Assembly: GCA_029571005.1 (NCBI GenBank)
Contig: JAKPTG010000071.1
Span: 1-34,668 of the forward strand
Origin: Candidatus Fermentibacterota bacterium
Lineage (GTDB): Bacteria; Fermentibacterota; Fermentibacteria; Fermentibacterales; JCC-6
DNA length: 34,668 nt
Reading direction: 5' to 3'
The position numbers and the translations under genes were made by a program. The notes beneath the pieces are model-generated. The model ran no database searches and was not told where the DNA came from. It saw nothing but the letters and a program-made list of their open reading frames with translations. Positions 32,706 through 34,668 of the stretch are shown piece by piece. Position 1 is the stretch's first letter, and each line of letters begins with the position of its first letter.

Positions 32706-33747
32706 TCTGGGCGTGATGCTCCTCATCGCGGCCTGCGCCCCCCCATCCCGGGAATGGCGTGAGAGGGTGGTTCCGGTCACGGTCATCGTCGTGGAACCCA
32801 CGGTGTTTTCGCGGACGGTGATGGCCGCCGGATGGCTGGAGGGGGGGGCCGAGGCGGTTCTGTACGTCCCGGAGCCGGGGCGGATCACCGGTGTGCGGGT
32901 TTCCGAAGGTGATTCCGTGGAGCCCGGGGATACGCTGGTGCTCATATCCACCGACAGGGCGTGGACGGCGGGCCTGACCTGCGCCGCAGCCGCGGTCTCC
33001 GCGGCCTCGGCCGCCGAGGCCGCCGCCCGCGAGAACCTGGAAAGTTTGGAACTCCTGACGGAGTCCGGCGCCGCGAGCCCCCGGGAGTACGAAGAAGCCC
33101 TGGCCCAGGCCCGGGAAGCCTCGGCGGCCCTGGCTTCCGCCAGGGCCGGATACGCCTCTGCCCGGGACGGGGCCGCCCGCGGGGTCATGCTGGCCCCCTT
33201 CCGGGGAACGGTGACCAGGGTCTGGGCCAGAACCGGCTGTCCGGCGGCGGGTCCCCTGGCGGCCTTGGCGGGGGAAGGGACCCTGAAGTGCCGGGTCGGC
33301 CTTTCGGTCGGCGCCCTTCCCTGGATACGTCCGGGCCTTCCCGCTTTCTTTGCCACGGAACACAGGCCGGGGATGTTGTTTCCCGGGTGGGTGGTCTCCG
33401 CCGGCGACCGGGTGGATCCCGTCACCGGTCTGGTTTCCGCGGTGCTCCAGTTTCCCGATTCCACGGGTCTCCTTTCGCCCGGAATGTCCGGAATGGCCTC
33501 CATCGCCCTGGAAACGGTGAGCGACGCCGTGGTTTTGCCCGAAAACGCCTTTGTCATCGGGCCTGACGGGGAAAGAACCGTCATGGTGGTCAGGCGGGGC
33601 AGGGCGGTGGAGCTGACGCCGGATACGGGCCTGGAGTGTGGTTTCATGGTGCAGGTGCTGGATCGGGTGACTCCCGGGGACAGCGTCATTCTGCTGGGCA
33701 ACACCCTGGTGTCTCCGGGCGACAGCGTGGCGGCAGTGGCGAGATGA
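32692..33747 (+). CDS. RND efflux periplasmic adaptor (HlyD/AcrA-like lipoprotein)
   Basis: The 351-residue protein has a lipobox (LLIAAC, Cys15), so it is probably anchored in the inner membrane by lipid. A biotinyl-lipoyl half (RITGVRVSEGDSVEPGDTLV) leads into an Ala/Glu-rich helical hairpin (about 100-165). The return half (APFRGTVTRVW), a beta-barrel, and a membrane-proximal domain with GLLSPGMSGMASI follow. Adaptors of this type link an RND pump to an outer-membrane channel. ATG 32692 is inside the end of tetR, and the stop overlaps the next ATG (ATGA). The outer-membrane channel gene is not in the window. Confidence 0.9.
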   Translation: MRSVSLGVMLLIAACAPPSREWRERVVPVTVIVVEPTVFSRTVMAAGWLEGGAEAVLYVPEPGRITGVRVSEGDSVEPGDTLVLISTDRAWTAGLTCAAAAVSAASAAEAAARENLESLELLTESGAASPREYEEALAQAREASAALASARAGYASARDGAARGVMLAPFRGTVTRVWARTGCPAAGPLAALAGEGTLKCRVGLSVGALPWIRPGLPAFFATEHRPGMLFPGWVVSAGDRVDPVTGLVSAVLQFPDSTGLLSPGMSGMASIALETVSDAVVLPENAFVIGPDGERTVMVVRRGRAVELTPDTGLECGFMVQVLDRVTPGDSVILLGNTLVSPGDSVAAVAR

Positions 33748-34668
33748 ACCTTCCGGGGATGGCCGTCCGCCGCAGAACGGCATTCGCGATGCTTTTCATC
33801 CTGATGGTGGGTTCGGGGGTGTTCGCCTTTCTCCGGATGGGGCTGGACTACTTTCCCGCCGTTGACATTGGAACCGTGGTGATAATGACGGCGCTGCCCG
33901 GGGCCGGCCCCGAGGAGGTGGAAACCCTGGTCACCAAGGTGATCGAGGATGCCGTGGGCGGTGTCGAGGCGGTCAGGGTGGTGGAATCCACGAGTTCCGC
34001 CTCGATGAGCGGAATCACGGTGAAGCTGGCGCCCGGGGCGGACATCGAAACCGTGGAGGGGGATGTCAGAAAGGCGGTTGAAAGGATAAAGGCATCACTC
34101 CCGAAAAACGCTTCGGATCCTATGATAGTTGCCCTGGAGTCAAACTTTAAACCCCTTGTGCTGGTCAGCTTCGTGAGCGGTGCGTTGTCCAGCCATGAAC
34201 TCCGCACGCTGGTCGAGGATGAGATAGTGCCGGTTTTGAGCAGGGTTCAGGGCATATCCGACGCCACGGTCAGCGGCGGCGAAGAGAGGATAATCCTCGT
34301 TGAACCGGACCCGGTGCTGATGTTCCGCAGGGGGATACCCCTGGCCCGGATATACGGGGCGCTTTCGGCGGCGGGTTCCGACCAGCCCGGCGGGACCCTC
34401 GAGTTCGGGAACCTGGAAGTACCGGTCGGGGTGAGAACCGGGTTCAGAAGCGTTGATCAGATCATGGACCTGGCGATCGGGGCTTGGGGGGGTGTGCCCG
34501 TAAGGCTCAGGGATGTCGCCAAGGTGGAGGCCGGTTACAGGGAGCAGTCGAACAGGGTGACCTTGGACGGCAGCAACACGGTTACGGTGGTGTTCCGGAA
34601 GACCCCCGACGCCAATGCGGTCCAGACCTGCCGCGCCCTGGAGGCGGAGCTGGAAAGGATCGGGGGGG
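33744..34668 (+). CDS. RND efflux permease (AcrB-like), 3' partial
   Basis: The gene starts in an ATGA overlap with the adaptor and continues past the window end; 308 residues are visible of roughly 1,000 expected. The first transmembrane helix (TAFAMLFILMVGSGVFAFLRM) is followed by the RND signature GLDYFPAVDIGTVVIMTALPGAGPEEVETLVTKVIEDAV and then porter (pore) subdomain segments such as VSGGEERIILVEPDPVLMFRRGI, LEVPVGVRTGF and a VRLRDVAKVE strand. This matches HAE1/heavy-metal-type permeases; drug specificity cannot be told from the N-terminus. The pump is driven by the proton motive force. It is the last visible gene of the tetR operon. Confidence 0.92.
   Translation, partial: MNLPGMAVRRRTAFAMLFILMVGSGVFAFLRMGLDYFPAVDIGTVVIMTALPGAGPEEVETLVTKVIEDAVGGVEAVRVVESTSSASMSGITVKLAPGADIETVEGDVRKAVERIKASLPKNASDPMIVALESNFKPLVLVSFVSGALSSHELRTLVEDEIVPVLSRVQGISDATVSGGEERIILVEPDPVLMFRRGIPLARIYGALSAAGSDQPGGTLEFGNLEVPVGVRTGFRSVDQIMDLAIGAWGGVPVRLRDVAKVEAGYREQSNRVTLDGSNTVTVVFRKTPDANAVQTCRALEAELERIGG

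Overview
This is a GC-rich chromosomal window from a Gram-negative (diderm) bacterium. It carries an outer-membrane assembly and lipid A operon, lipoproteins, a subtilase with a type IX-like sorting tail and an RND efflux pump. The fused LpxC-FabZ enzyme (known mainly from Bacteroidetes, Chlorobi and relatives) and the sorting domain point to the FCB superphylum. The trimeric [FeFe] hydrogenase under a Rex regulator points to an anaerobic fermenter. A candidate phylum such as Fermentibacterota is my best guess; this is inference and no search was run.

Layout. Bases 1-7853 form one dense plus-strand run: bamA (5' end cut off), an OmpH/Skp chaperone, lpxD, lpxC-fabZ, lpxA, a DUF5683-like membrane protein, an ECF sigma factor and its zinc-finger anti-sigma factor. 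Together they cover folding of outer-membrane proteins, the first steps of lipid A synthesis, and probably an envelope stress response. Bases 7900-13951 hold a secreted CsgG/TolB-like protein, a convergent membrane protein, a large lipoprotein that looks like an M1 peptidase without its zinc site, and ligA. Bases 14214-15290 carry two tandem Roadblock/LC7 (MglB-like) genes on the minus strand.

Bases 15686-22913 are an accessory region of exported and house-cleaning functions: the subtilase, an NlpC/P60 hydrolase, an unknown secreted protein, a GNAT acetyltransferase, an RCC1 seven-bladed-propeller lipoprotein, a HAD phosphatase and a diacylglycerol-kinase-like enzyme. Several neighbours converge and overlap at their 3' ends.

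The metabolic core is 22942-29056: a promoter, a Rex-type operator, rex, hydC, hydB, hydA, a decayed HydS-like hydrogenase/histidine-kinase gene, a response regulator and a terminator. Rex senses NADH/NAD+ and would release the operon when NADH builds up, so that the hydrogenase can dispose of electrons as H2.

Bases 29063-34668 hold a NYN nuclease fused to a cold-shock-like domain, a PGRP-type amidase, secG, a tRNA-Leu with the unusual anticodon AAG, an exported jelly-roll-like protein, and a TetR regulator with its own operator driving an RND efflux adaptor and pump; the pump runs off the window end. I saw no CRISPR array, insertion sequence, prophage or rRNA.
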